This document shows positions 48,940 through 64,000 of a DNA stretch of 64,000 bases, piece after piece. The stretch lies in contig JAQFVV010000014.1 of the NCBI GenBank assembly GCA_028023455.1, forward strand, positions 4,343,336 through 4,407,335. Direction: 5' to 3'. The notes under the pieces were generated by a model. The model saw only the letters and a program-made list of their open reading frames with translations, searched no databases and was not told the origin of the DNA. Position 1 is the first letter of the stretch. Each line of letters begins with the position of its first letter. The position numbers were made by a program, and so were the translations under genes. The stretch comes from Epiperipatus broadwayi. Its lineage: Eukaryota > Onychophora > Udeonychophora > Euonychophora > Peripatidae.

Positions 48940-49903
48940 GGAACAATAATTATGATTGACTATAAATTGTTTATTAAACCTATTGAAACTAGAGGGTATA
49001 TTCCCTATTTATCTAAAGTGCCACATAATTATAAAATGGCTGGTTTTAGGTCTTTTTTGTATAGAAATAATATTTTTTGTAAATATGCATGTGATAAAAA
49101 GAAAAATATTGAAAATTATGTAAGTGAATTATTAAGTGTGGGTTATAATATAAAAGAAATTTATCAAGTGGTTTGTCAATTTAATAAGAAAATTAATAGA
49201 AATACTGGTGATGAAGAAATTAAGAGTAAGAAGTGAATTTCTTTGCCTTTTTATAATAATAATCAAGTAAAATTTATAAAAAAAGTTTATAATGGTATAT
49301 ATAATGTTTCTTTTTATGGATCAGGTAATTTAAATAGAATGGTTAATAATTCAAAAGATAAGTTAGAAAAAAATAACGTGAGTAATATAATTTATAGAAT
49401 TTTTTGTGGGTGTAACTTATCATATGTAGGGGAATCTAGATGTAATATAGAGAAAAGAATTAAAGAACATAAATTGTTATATAAAGGAGTTTTGAAAAAT
49501 GTACAGATATGTAATGATAATAGTAATGAAGTCCAGTTATATACTGAATCTGTTTTTTATGATCATGATAGAAATTGTAATTTTAAGTTTAATTTTGATA
49601 TAAATAAAATAAAAATTTTAGGCCAAGAGAGAGATAATGAAAAAAGAAAAATTAAAGAGGCAGTTTTTATTAGTAGGTATAAAAATATGATAATAAGCAG
49701 ACAGCCAGCAAATGTTAGGATTAATGAATTGTGGGTTATTTAAATCGACATGTGTTTCCAGTTGGTAATAGATGATTCCATTTTGAAAGTTGAGTTGAAA
49801 ATGATTATGAATATAATTGAAATTATTTCTTTATGAGTTTTTATTGAATTTTTATTTATATTGTATTATAAATTGTTTACTGTTGTTTGGAATATATATA
49901 TAA
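48925..49903 (+). mobile_element. Penelope-like element 3' fragment, right arm of palindrome
   Basis: Inverted near-copy of the left arm. Homology ends at GTTTGGAATATAT (about 49903), matching 47930 on the left. The 5'-truncated ends face each other and the 3' ends face outward. Confidence 0.85.
48952..49743 (+). pseudogene. PLE RT tail plus GIY-YIG endonuclease, one nonsense codon
   Basis: The same protein as in the left arm with a TGG to TGA change at 49234-49236 that splits it into 94 and 166 codons in one frame. GIY-YIG residues are all present (IIYRIFCGC, LSYVGES, EKRIKEHK). Only scattered substitutions separate the arms, so duplication or co-insertion was recent. Confidence 0.85.
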
Positions 49904-50251
49904 CTGCCTTAACATATGTATTGTTATCAATTGACATGGTGGGTCTTGATCTCAATTTCATGTATGCATTTATTTTATTTTGAATCTATATTTGTAAGAT
50001 ATTAAGTCTGTAACATTAGTTCATTATATTACCTTTATTCAAATTATCAATATAACACTTAGTGCTTGTCTCATAAATTGTAGCACTAGTGTGCAGACTT
50101 TAAGGTTAATATAATAAGATAGAGAAAAGTGGCCTGAATAAGTAATGGGTAAGCAATCTGATTTGCATGACATTTTTAATTTAAAAATATTTTGTAAGTT
50201 GGAATGGATTGCAATGTATTTTGAAATTAAATTTTGCCCAACATTAGAATA

Positions 50252-50292
50252 TATATATATATATTAGAATATATATATATATATATATATAT
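50252..50292. repeat. (AT)n microsatellite at RTE 3' end
   Basis: Two AT runs split by TTAGAA, directly after the GATGAT tail of the RTE element; with 53499-53598 it suggests one tract split by insertion. Confidence 0.9.
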
Positions 50293-50294
50293 CA

Positions 50295-53601
<3,307 letters not shown>

Positions 53602-53630
53602 TCAATGTCTGTATTTTAATTATAATAAAA

Positions 53631-53911
53631 TATATATAATTATTCAAAACAATACAATAATTAATACAGTAAACAATATTTTAAAAACAAATATATACTA
53701 TAATTTAATAGAAGTACTTTCAACTATCTAATTAGTCATAATTCTTTTTGTATACATTTGTAGTGGTTTTTTGTAATAAAATTTGAATCTAGTTGATAAT
53801 GACTATTTAGATAGTTGAAAGTACTTCTATTAAATTATAGTATATATTTATTTTTAAAATATTGTTTACTGTATTAATTATTGTACTGTTTTGAATAATT
53901 ATATATATATG
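53631..53911. repeat. Foldback (MITE-like), ~105-bp arms
   Basis: Arms 53631-53739 and 53801-53911 are nearly perfect inverted copies (AGAAGTACTTTCAACTATCT against its complement), with a loop of about 60 bp. It directly abuts the start of duplication copy A. Confidence 0.85.
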
Positions 53912-53919
53912 TATATAAT

Positions 53920-56900
53920 GAGATGGCTAAGTGTCTCATGACATACAACATAGTAATGTGTAATTCACTTATATATAAAAAGTTGAAAAGAAACGTAAAA
54001 ATAACCACAAACAAAAACTTTTTGTAAATATTTTCTATATTACACTGAATTAATAGTTAAGAATTAAATAATTTTGAGTTTAAAAAATAAAATTAATATA
54101 AATTAAACATTTCAATAAGTCTAACCAATATTTTATTAATTCTGATTTTGAAATTAAAACAAACATGTTTTTATGTTACAATAGATATACTGGTAATTAT
54201 AAAATTCCACTATCTATTTTGATCAGATTAATTTTTTTAAATTAAAGCTTGTATAACATATTTTGATCTTACAAAGTTATTTGTGAAAAGATTAATGTAA
54301 ATTGAAAAGAGTTTTAATGTAAATTGAAGATATTAACTTTTATCATTCAAGATAAAAAAAAACTTAATTTTAGTTACTGTGTTTTTCCCACCCTAAATAT
54401 AAAAAGCTTAAAACCAGATTAGATATTTAAATTTTAACAGATTATGACAGCATGAAGACTATGTAGTTATAACTAAAGGTACAGAAAGTATAAATCAGCT
54501 AATGTTTCTAGGGTCACAATGATAGAGCTTGGATTCACATGGGAGTAAAAAGCTTGCTTCTCTGTATTACATAGACCATTATATGTGCTAGATGGTTGGT
54601 TTGCTTGAAATCCATTATATGATAGAGATTAGATTGAATGTCAATAGTTACCTGGATTATACCTTTCTAAAAGATGGAAATAATTCAGTCTATGGTTTAG
54701 AAGGCATCAGCTTACACAGAAAGTATATGAACTTGCTGAAATAGTTTATACATATATTATTTTATTTATATGCAGAGAAGCATAGATAAAGATACTGTAT
54801 TATATATATAAAGCACATCTAGTGAGTAGAAAATGTTATATACATATATATTGAAAATATTATTTAAAATAATTTATTGAAAATGAGTTAAAATCTCTAG
54901 TTTAAAAGTAAAAGAAGTAAATAATTTTTCATCAAATTAAAAGACTAAAAACAAAAGATTGATTCATAGACAATTTAAAATCTTTCTAGATTAGGGAACA
55001 AAAAAAATTTGCTGAATTATTTTTAAGTTTACAATTAATTAGGAATAACTTGAAAAAAAAAATAAAACCTTTGAGAAAGAATGATCAAAAGAATAAATAT
55101 TTTTAAACAAAATTTTTATACCATTAAAAATTAAAGACTAATTAATGGCTTTGATTCACACTATTTATTTTTATATATACAAATATAAATGTGCATTTAT
55201 GTATTATTAAAATGAATTAAAATTTTTTATAAGCCTATGACAATTTTATGTTTTTTGACATTGAATTAATTCAGTATTGAGAAAATATATGGTTTATTTT
55301 TTATTGATAAATGCCAGTGTGTGCACACATTTGCATGCACACATATATATGTTAAATCAGTCATTAATTATGTATTGTACTAGTCAAAATTGTATGTTAA
55401 CTCAACATGATTCACAGCCTGGATAAAAGTACTTTGAATCCAACCATATGCAAGATCAAAAATCAAGAATATTTATGAATTTTACCGTTTACTGATTCTC
55501 TAAATCTACCAACTAATTAACAACATTTTTGAGGCAAGCAATTAATCTTCTCTAAACTCCATCTGGCAGCATCAATGGTGGAACATGAGCCTTGACTAAT
55601 TCTAATGTGTAACTCTTAACATTTATTCTAATTACACCTATTCATGAACTTAAAAATAGAAATGGTATGTGTTTGACCTTGAGCCATCAGATAGCAGCAC
55701 AATAATTAAATAGAAATGCTAATTTTAGAATAAAATTAATGGAAATAAATGATAGGTAGATTAAATTCACATATATATTTAATAAAAACATCTTTATAAT
55801 TCTTTAATGTCTCGCTTATTTATTTCATTGTTTGTTAACATCAATTTTGATCATATCATTTATTACGCCTCATGTAAGATAGCAGTATAGTTTATATGCC
55901 AATTTAAACAGATAAATTGATTAGAGTTCTATGGTAGATGGCCACTCAAGTATGTGATATAAGAAACAAATATTTAACCCTGTTTAGACTAACTTTAATA
56001 TAAGTACAAATTATTCTGAGAAAAAAATAATTGTATCATATTTTTAAAAATTGATTTCGAAGAGAGTGACATGCTTAAATGTAAATGGATCATGATATTC
56101 ACAACTAAATATTTCACTGATAGTAAAGTATAAATAATATGATCAGACCATCATCAACCTGCCATGATGTGCTCAGAAAGAAAAGAAATTAGTCAGACCA
56201 ACATTTGACATTACATAACCAGCACAGACTCAATTCCCCTGCCCTGTTCTAGTGACACCAAGAAATAAAGTCAAATGATCTGCACAATTAGCAAACCTCA
56301 AAATATTTCAGGTGAAATATTAGGAATAGCCAAGGCTTGCTATACTCAACTTACACCAGGTCTTCCTAATTTTATCTTTCATATCCTGACCTACATTTTA
56401 GCTCATGAATGTATTACTTGTTAGACTTAGCAATCAAAGAATAAACAGGCAATCAAGCAAAGTTCTGCCAAGACAAAATGCAAATACTGAAAAAATAGAT
56501 TTTTAAAATTAAATATGAAACTTGTACTGAGCCATGAAATATTATATGAATATTATGGATTGACCAAGATCAGATCAACACAATATAAGTCTAAATATTA
56601 TTATGAATATCATTTCTCTGGGTGACATGTCTCTCCCTTCAAAACAAAATCCCACCAATATTTTAAATTTAACACTTTAAACTCTCTCTTACTGTTTAAC
56701 AAGAAGAAACTTTCTACTCCCCCCCCCTTTCATTCTTTAAAAATGAAATAATATAATTAAATAAAGTTTCACTCTTGATGTAGCCTCTCCACCAAAACTA
56801 AACCATATACGTATAAATGTTTTTGAAATATATAATGTAAAACAAAATTATTTCACCACAACAAAAAGGGTACTCCAAGTAATAATCATTTAGAGCCAAA

Positions 56901-59450
56901 GGAGTTATTTATTTACTGACAGATGTTGGTCGGGAAATAGTAAGCAAATTATTTAATTATAAGACTTTTGTCAAGATGGAACAAATTGGCATATAGATGT
57001 TATTTTAAATGAAACATTTATAAATCTGTAACAAATACATTCAGAAGTAAATAATAAATATCTTTCTAAACCACTTTAAGAAAAAAGTTTTGCATTAATA
57101 AAGGCATAAAAATTTTAAGACAGACACAGTTAGAGCAGAGACATTAAATTTAAATTTATAGCAAGTTAAGGTTACAGAGTTTATTTAATAAAATAGTTAC
57201 ATTTCATTAGGGGGAATTTCATTTAAGAAGACATTTAGTTGTAACAAAATTAAATTATAAGGCAACTGGAATTTGAAGAATAAACTAGGTGGTTAGACAT
57301 GAACAATTGAAAACATATTACCTAATTTATTCTGGGTCTTTTTTGGAAATTTAGACCCCACAATAAAATACAAATATGGAACAGTTTTTCATAATTTCTA
57401 CACAGGCATAGCTAGCCATGAGTTTGATTTAAGAGTTCAATAGTTCAGCAGTTCAACATTTAAACATTTGATATAGTTTCTCCAGCTTAGGGTACTTTGA
57501 TGATCATATTTGGGACAATGGGAAATGGGCAGGCTAAGGACCATTACCCACTACCATGCTTTTACACATATCTATATTTATTTTAAAATAAAACCGGCAT
57601 GGATTTGCCATACACTGATAGAAAAAATCTATGACTAAAAACTGACTCTTATTGTTCTCATGGGCTATTTATACCCTTTCAGAATACTTTTTGGAAATTC
57701 CCTTTTTCATTTGCCCAAGGTCAAATGAATATATCAAATTCAGGTGACCATAATCATTGATCTAAAATATTTTTGTATTGTATTTTTAAGATCCACTCTC
57801 CTGATAAACCCAATGATTTTATTGTTTCAAATCTATTTTAAATTTAATATAGATTTGAAAAATTTTTCTTTCAAATATCTTTTCTGTTTTACTTTTAATT
57901 TAATTACAAATTCCATTACTATTTTGTTAATGGATTTTCTTTTGTTTTACGCTAAAGAATGTTAGCAGGGTTCATCATGAAAGTAAATCTCTAGAATAAA
58001 ATACTTTGACTTTTTAAAAAAATAGAATATTAAAATTTATTTATTGATTTTTATAAAAGTTTCCATCTGTAATTATATATATGTATTTGTACATATATAT
58101 ATAACTGGGTCCCTCCAATATTTATAATTAAAATTTTAAATAGAAAATTTTGATATTTCATTCATCTATTAAATGGTCTAGAAATTCAACACATACAAGA
58201 TAGTAGACAGAAAGTTTTATAAACATTGTTATATGCATGGATCTGGTTCAATCCTAGTTTAGAAATCTAGAAAGACATGAAGCGTGGATCTGATCTGCAG
58301 ATCCACTTCTTCAGTATTATAAAAAATGAATTTCATTTATAAGTTTATGACAATTCAAATATGTTCAAAAATTATTATATATATGTCTGTATGCTTATAT
58401 ATAGGAGTTTTATGTATCAACATATTTATGTATTATTAAAATGTAATAGCTTATTTTTTATTATGTGACAACTCCCATAAGTTACATGTCTATGGGCTTA
58501 TATAGATACATGTCAGATAGGCACATGTATGTTAAAATTAATCATATTTTTATTATTACTTTATGATAATTCAAATATGTTTACTTTATATTATACAGGC
58601 ATGTCTGTGTGCTGATATATAAGTGATTTATATAAACTTACTTGGAAATATATAGAAATTACAATGTAATAGTAGATTTCTTTTTGATATTAATCAAAAT
58701 CAGAAAGATTAATTTATATGTATAGCCATATTCAGCAGATTTTAATTTCAATTTAATTAAATTATTAATAATAAATTTATATTTCATTTTTAAAATTACT
58801 ACAGTGAATTTACTCAATCCTAAATGATTTTAGAATATTATATTTTGGTATTATATCTTTTGATCATGGTAAAAATTGTAGAGATTTTGCTCTCTGAGTT
58901 GGATTAGTGCATAATGGTCTGTTATACAAAAGAACTTTGTTTAGTGATATGGATATCCATACAATGATGATCCTGATTGGCACAAAGTAAATATCCTTTA
59001 AAGTTTATGCTCTACATTTCCTTTTTACTTACTTTTTTTAGAAATTTAGTTTATAGTTGACCAGTACATTAATGATACTAAGTGGCCAGAGCATTGATGT
59101 AAGCTAGAATGTTTTTAGTATCTCAGTATTATTTAACTTATTGTTGCAGTCTGATGGAGTAGCACCTAAGTATGTGTATCCAGATAACTATTGTTTATAT
59201 TCCTGTCCTAGATTTGGCAATGGCTAAATAATTAACTTGGTTTATAGAGGAACACTTTCAAATCTAGTCACAAGTTTGACTGTTGATTTATCTTTATTGT
59301 TGATCATTCATGATGATGAAGGATTATTGCTTTTGGGAAATGCTGGTGAATTTATACTTATTTCTGTGTTGATTTCTTATGATCATTCCTTTTATATTTA
59401 ACATATTTTATTTGGGGAAGATGATGGTTTCCACATCTTTTCATAATTCA
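53920..59450 (+). repeat. Copy A of a 2.6-kb direct duplication, split by an insert
   Basis: 53920-55375 and 58314-59450 match, in order and on the same strand, the continuous copy B at 60265-62885. Examples are CCACTATCTATTT at 54209 and 60550, CAGTCATTAATTATGTATT at 55359 and 61729, and TATAGTTGACCAGTACATTAATG at 59053 and 62459. Similarity is clear but well short of identity. There is no coding signal. It could be an old segmental duplication or two members of an unnamed repeat family. Confidence 0.8.
55376..58313. mobile_element. 2.94-kb insert in copy A, unidentified, TG...CA ends
   Basis: Defined by comparison with copy B. The insert starts TGTACTAGTC and ends CTTCTTCA, flanked by GTAT on both sides (55372-55375, 58314-58317), a possible 4-bp target duplication. 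TG...CA ends with a 4-6 bp duplication suggest an LTR-type element, but I see no terminal direct repeats and no coding sequence. The last 40 bp hold an imperfect palindrome (GTGGATCTG / CAGATCCAC). The 56.1-56.5 kb part is richer in G+C than the rest. Confidence 0.5.
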
Positions 59451-59927
59451 GCCCTAATGTGGTGTACTGATACAAATGGCTACCCAACTAACAGACTGAT
59501 GATATTCAAGTACTGGTAGCCATTACTACAATACTGCCACTCAACTTGAACTCAGATATAACCATTTCTGGGAAATAAAAACATATGCATTTTATGCAGA
59601 ATTAATTTTAAATTATGACTGTAAAATAAATGACAAGAATAATGATGACTATAAGTTATAAAATAGTTTCAATGTATATTTTAAAGACTTCATGTTTAGA
59701 GTTAAATAGAAAAGCTATGATTTTGGAGTTTGGAATAGATTTTTGACTGTTAAAGTTTGTTTAGTTGCATTATTAATTTTGATGATAGCTGGAGGGTTTT
59801 ATCATTGGCTTGGGATACAATATTTTTATGCAACTCGAAGTGTTCTATCTCAGACATTGCTCCAACTCACTTTCTGATTTCCTATAGTTTATCATGGTGC
59901 AGTTAACATAGTTCTGCCACAATCCCA

Positions 59928-60016
59928 GCCTCTATGTGTCCAAGAGCAAGGCATAGTTCTATATTTTCCAGCCCCTAAGATTCAAAAGAGCAGGATATAG
60001 TTTTATATTTTTTATC
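59928..60016. repeat. Two degenerate ~45-bp tandem units
   Basis: CAGCCTCT...AAGAGCAAGGCATAGTTCTATATTTT followed by CAGCCCCT...AAGAGCAGGATATAGTTTTATATTTT. Confidence 0.6.
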
Positions 60017-60264
60017 TCCCAAGACTTAAAAAATGGGGTGTTTCAAAGATGTTTGCATTTTTATTTCATATCAAAGGTTATAGTAGCTTAGATTGTGTAA
60101 ATTGATGTTATTCTGTTAGATGTCAGATGCCTCTCAAATTAAAAATATTGATGAGTACATAGTTTGAGATATGAACTTTGTATTAATTGTACATGTATAT
60201 TATGTAAAATATTGTTAAGTTCATGTTTTATTTCTCTTTTCATTTTCTCCATGAAGAAGGGAGA

Positions 60265-62885
60265 TGAGATGGTTATGTATCTCATGGCATAGAACAACAT
60301 AGTAGTGTGTGTGCACTTATATATAAGAAGTTGAAAAAAAAGTAAAAGTAAACACAGACAAAAAAATGTAAATATTATGTATATTAAACTGGGATAACAG
60401 TTAGGGATTAAATAATTTTGAATTTTAAAAAAATAAAATTATTATATATTAAACATTTAAAAAAATCTAAGCAATATTTTAATGGTAATTTTGAAATTAA
60501 AACAAACATGCTTTTATATTATAATAGAAATACTAGTAATTATACAATTCCACTATCTATTTAGATTAGATTGCATTTTTTTAAAATTAAAGCTCATGTA
60601 ACATATTTTGATCCTATAAAGTTGTTTTTGAAAGGATTAATGTAAATTGAAAAAAAAAGGCCTTAGGTTTTTCAATAAAGATAAATTATGTTTTTTACAT
60701 CATGAGTATAAAAAGGTTGATAAAAAGATTAGGGAAGTTTTTAACTTTTTTATAGATTATTACAGTATGAGGACTATAAAGTTATAACTGAATGTTCAGA
60801 GGCCACAAGTGAGCTCATGCTGCTAGGACATGATAGTAGAATTTGGATTCACATGGCTATAAAGGACCTGAGTTTCTGTATTTCATAACCCATAAAATAT
60901 ACTAGGCAGCTGGCTTGCCTAAAATCCATCAATTTATTTGGATTATACCTTTCAAAAAGATGACAATAAGCTGATGAATTGTTTTAGAAAGATCTACCTT
61001 ACTCAGAGGGTCCATCACCTTGTTGAAATAGTTTAAATGTACATTATGTTATCTAAATGTGGAGAAGCACAGATAAAGATACTGTGACATATATATATAA
61101 AGTACAGCTGGTGAGGAGAGAGTGTTATATATATTGAAAACAATATTATTTTAAGTAATTTATTGAAAATAAGTTAAAATCTCTCATTTATAAGTAAAAC
61201 TAGGAAATAATTTTTCTTTCAATTCAAAGTCTAAAAATGAAGGAGTGATTTATAGATAATTTTGTTTTGAAAAAAAAAAGTAGACTACAAAAATCTTTCT
61301 AGATTAGGGAACAAAAAAACTTTCTGGAGTATTTTTAAAGACATTTATGATTAACTAGGAGTAACCTAAAATAAAAGAAAAACTTTGATAAAGGGCTGTT
61401 GAAAGGATAAACATTTTTAAAGAAAATTGTACCATAAAAATAAGAGGCTAATTGGTAGCTTTAATTCATACTATCCATTTTATATATACACATATACCTG
61501 TGCATATATGTATAATTAAAAATTAATTGAATTTTTTTATATGTCTATAATGATTTAAACAAGTTAATTTTTAAATTATTATGTAGCATATCTGAGTGCT
61601 TATATATGTGTGCATTTTATGTTTTAAACATTGAATTAATTGCGTATTGATTAGATATATGGTATTTTATATATAAATGCTAGTGTGCACACATTTCCAT
61701 GCTACACATACATATATATGTTAATTCAGTCATTAATTATGTATTATAAAAAAGAATTTCATTTATAGATTTATGACAATTCAAATATGTTCATACATTA
61801 TTATATCACATGTCTGTGTACTTATATATAGGTTATGTTTTAGCATATTTATGTACTGTTAAAATGTGATAGCTTATTTTATTATATGACAATTTCCATA
61901 GGTTGTTGTATGCTTTTATGCTTATATAAATGAATGTCAAGTAGACACATATAAGTTAAAATTAATCATATGTTTATTATTAGTTTATCAAAATTCAAAT
62001 ATATTCATTTTATATTACACAGGTATGTCTATGTGTTGATATATAGGTGTTTTATATAAGTTTATTTGGACATATATGTAATGTACAATGTAATACTGGA
62101 TTTCTTTTTGGTATTAAAAATCAGAAGGCTTAATTTATATATATAGCCATATTCAGCAGACTTCATTTTAATTATTATTAGTAAATTGATATTTTATTGT
62201 TAAAGTCTTCCAATAAAATTTACTCAATCCTAAATAGTTTTAAAATATTATATGTTGGTATTATATCCCTTGATCACAGTAACAATTATAGGGCTTTTGC
62301 CCTCTGAACTGCATTCATGCATAATGGTCTGTTATATAAAAGGGTTTGTTTGTTGTAATGGACATCCGATGATGAGGATCCTGGTTGACACAAAGGAGAT
62401 ATCCTTTAAAGTCAATGCACTACATTTCATTTTAATTACTCTTTTAGAAATTTAGTTTATAGTTGACCAGTACATTAATGGTACTAAATGGGCAGAGCAT
62501 TAGTGATGGTCAGAATGTTTTTGGTATGTCAGCATTGACTCATTGTTGTATTTTGATGGAGTAGCACCTAACTATGTATATTCAGATAATTACTGTTCCT
62601 ATTCCTGCTCTAGATTTGGCATTGGCTAAATAATTAGCCTGGTCTACAGTGGACCACTTTAAAATCCAATTGCAAGATTAACTGTTTATTATTAATCATT
62701 CATAAAGATGAATGATTATTACTTTTGTGTAATGCTGGTGAAATTATAGTTTTAGTCTTATGTTTTTGCTGATCTTTCATGCTCATTCCTTTCATTATAT
62801 TCATTATCATTCTTTTGATATTTAATTTTATATTTTGTCATTGACTTGGGATTGATGAAGATGATGATTTTTTATTACCCCAGGT
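60265..62885 (+). repeat. Copy B of the 2.6-kb direct duplication, uninterrupted
   Basis: Continuous partner of copy A; it runs straight through the point (about 61748) where copy A carries 2.9 kb of extra sequence. The short open frame at 62252-62455 inside it is not supported as a gene. Confidence 0.8.
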
Positions 62886-63400
62886 TCATCCCTGAACTTC
62901 TCCATCCTATTACAGTATATGTTTATATGAAAACACATAATTTATGTACATTTTAAAATATATATTAAATTGTTAATAATAACTGTCAGAATAATGCTGA
63001 ATGCAATATTCAAGAAGAATTTTTATTTCTTTTTTAAGTACTGATAGCCTGATTAGTTTTGTTAGCATGAGAAGTAATGATTTTAAGATTCATAACTATT
63101 GAATTTAAGATGATACTTTAATTTTTTAGATTATTATATCACAAATAATTCAGTAGAAATTTTATATTTATTTATGTACATTCTCTAATTTTTCTATTTT
63201 TTCCTTTAAAAAGTAAGCTATGGATTATCAAACAACTTTCATTGTCATGTAAACAATTTTTTTTCCACTCAATGTTTTTGTTAGAGGTTATTTACATGTG
63301 TTTTTTCTCTAATCATTATCTTGTGTTTATCAATTATTCTTCAATAAAGTGTCTAGTTTTATTCAATATACTTTTCCAATTTCGCATGACACTTTATAGG

Positions 63401-63590
63401 TGCAATTGTTTTTCTGCATTTTTGTTTAGTTTAGGTTTTATAAAAGTTATAATTCCTAACATTGTGCTTTGGCTTTGAAAACCTGTTCTGAATAGATGCA
63501 GTTGTTTTTCTGTATTTTAAATTAATTTAGGTTTTATAAAAATTAGAATTCCTCACAGTGTGCTTTGGCTTTGTAAAATTGTTCTGATAT
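63401..63590. repeat. Tandem duplication, ~96 bp x 2, diverged
   Basis: Units at 63401-63496 and 63497-63590 share TTGTTTTTCTG, TTTAGGTTTTATAAAA and GTGCTTTGGCTTTG. A 78-codon open frame running into it is not supported as a gene. Confidence 0.85.
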
Positions 63591-64000
63591 TATATTGATT
63601 GTAGATTTTTTAAATTTTGTTTTCTCTCAATGGTCTATATGAATAGACTAAGTTTTTTATTCCGAAGTTCTTGTATGGATTTAAATCCAGAAAGCTATTT
63701 TTATTGATGTGAGAATGTAAAAAATAGCAACTTTCTTGACATTCTGCAAATAATATTTTATCCTACAGTATAACTGTTTTTATTTTCATGTTTTTTTTAT
63801 TGTTGATTTAAAGTTTTCTTAATGACAACTTGTGAACAAAATCATTTTTTATAATTGTGAATTTGTACTATGGTGTTCTTTTTTTCCCAAATCACTACCT
63901 TTTAAACAATTTATTTTGCTATGTTTATTTTTTGGATTTTTCAACATGATTGGATTCCCATGATAATGATTTTATGGTGTGTGATGTTAAGTAATAATTT

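Overview
This is animal nuclear DNA, very A+T-rich (roughly three quarters A+T by eye), with almost no host coding sequence. Two exons on the minus strand, at 40038-39831 and 14575-14298, belong to one axonemal dynein heavy chain, most likely the DNAH10 type. They join in phase across a 25,255-bp intron and cover the stretch leading into, and the Walker A loop of, AAA module 3. The rest of the window is that intron plus parts of the two flanking introns. The host is therefore a metazoan with motile cilia or flagellated sperm. The phylum cannot be fixed from the sequence.

The introns are filled with retroelement debris. From low to high coordinate: a 5'-truncated RTE-like LINE with an 18-bp target-site duplication and a strange homopolymer-rich body (4.6-5.4 kb); a palindromic array of ~440-bp units (6.35-7.65 kb) flanked by a 15-bp target-site duplication; a foldback (9.3 kb); a tRNA-Ile-like fragment (12.2 kb); a decayed LINE with trinucleotide repeats at both ends (18.6-20.9 kb); foldbacks (22.9 and 34.3 kb); a decayed RTE copy (27.2-29.9 kb); a Penelope-like element (PLE) fragment between 61-bp inverted repeats (31 kb); a second palindromic array of 380-bp units (35.6-36.8 kb); a pogo/Tigger-like DNA transposon fossil flanked by TA (37.0-38.2 kb); a truncated RTE copy (45.5 kb); a ~2-kb head-to-head PLE palindrome (47.9-49.9 kb); a near-complete RTE element set between (AT)n tracts (50.3-53.5 kb); and a 2.6-kb direct duplication (53.9-59.5 and 60.3-62.9 kb), one copy of which carries a 2.9-kb insert.

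The most interesting signal is in the two palindromic arrays. Each unit carries one motif that folds as a type I hammerhead ribozyme: CTGATGA, a short stem II, GAAAC, a 2-bp stem III, a GTC cleavage triplet, and a closing stem I (CCTCA/TGGGG). The two families differ in sequence outside this core and have different unit lengths, but share the ribozyme and the tandem-then-inverted layout. This matches what is known of metazoan retrozymes, small non-autonomous elements that give circular RNAs and are thought to be mobilised by PLE enzymes. PLE fossils are present in the same gene. No bacterial, CRISPR or viral gene was seen.
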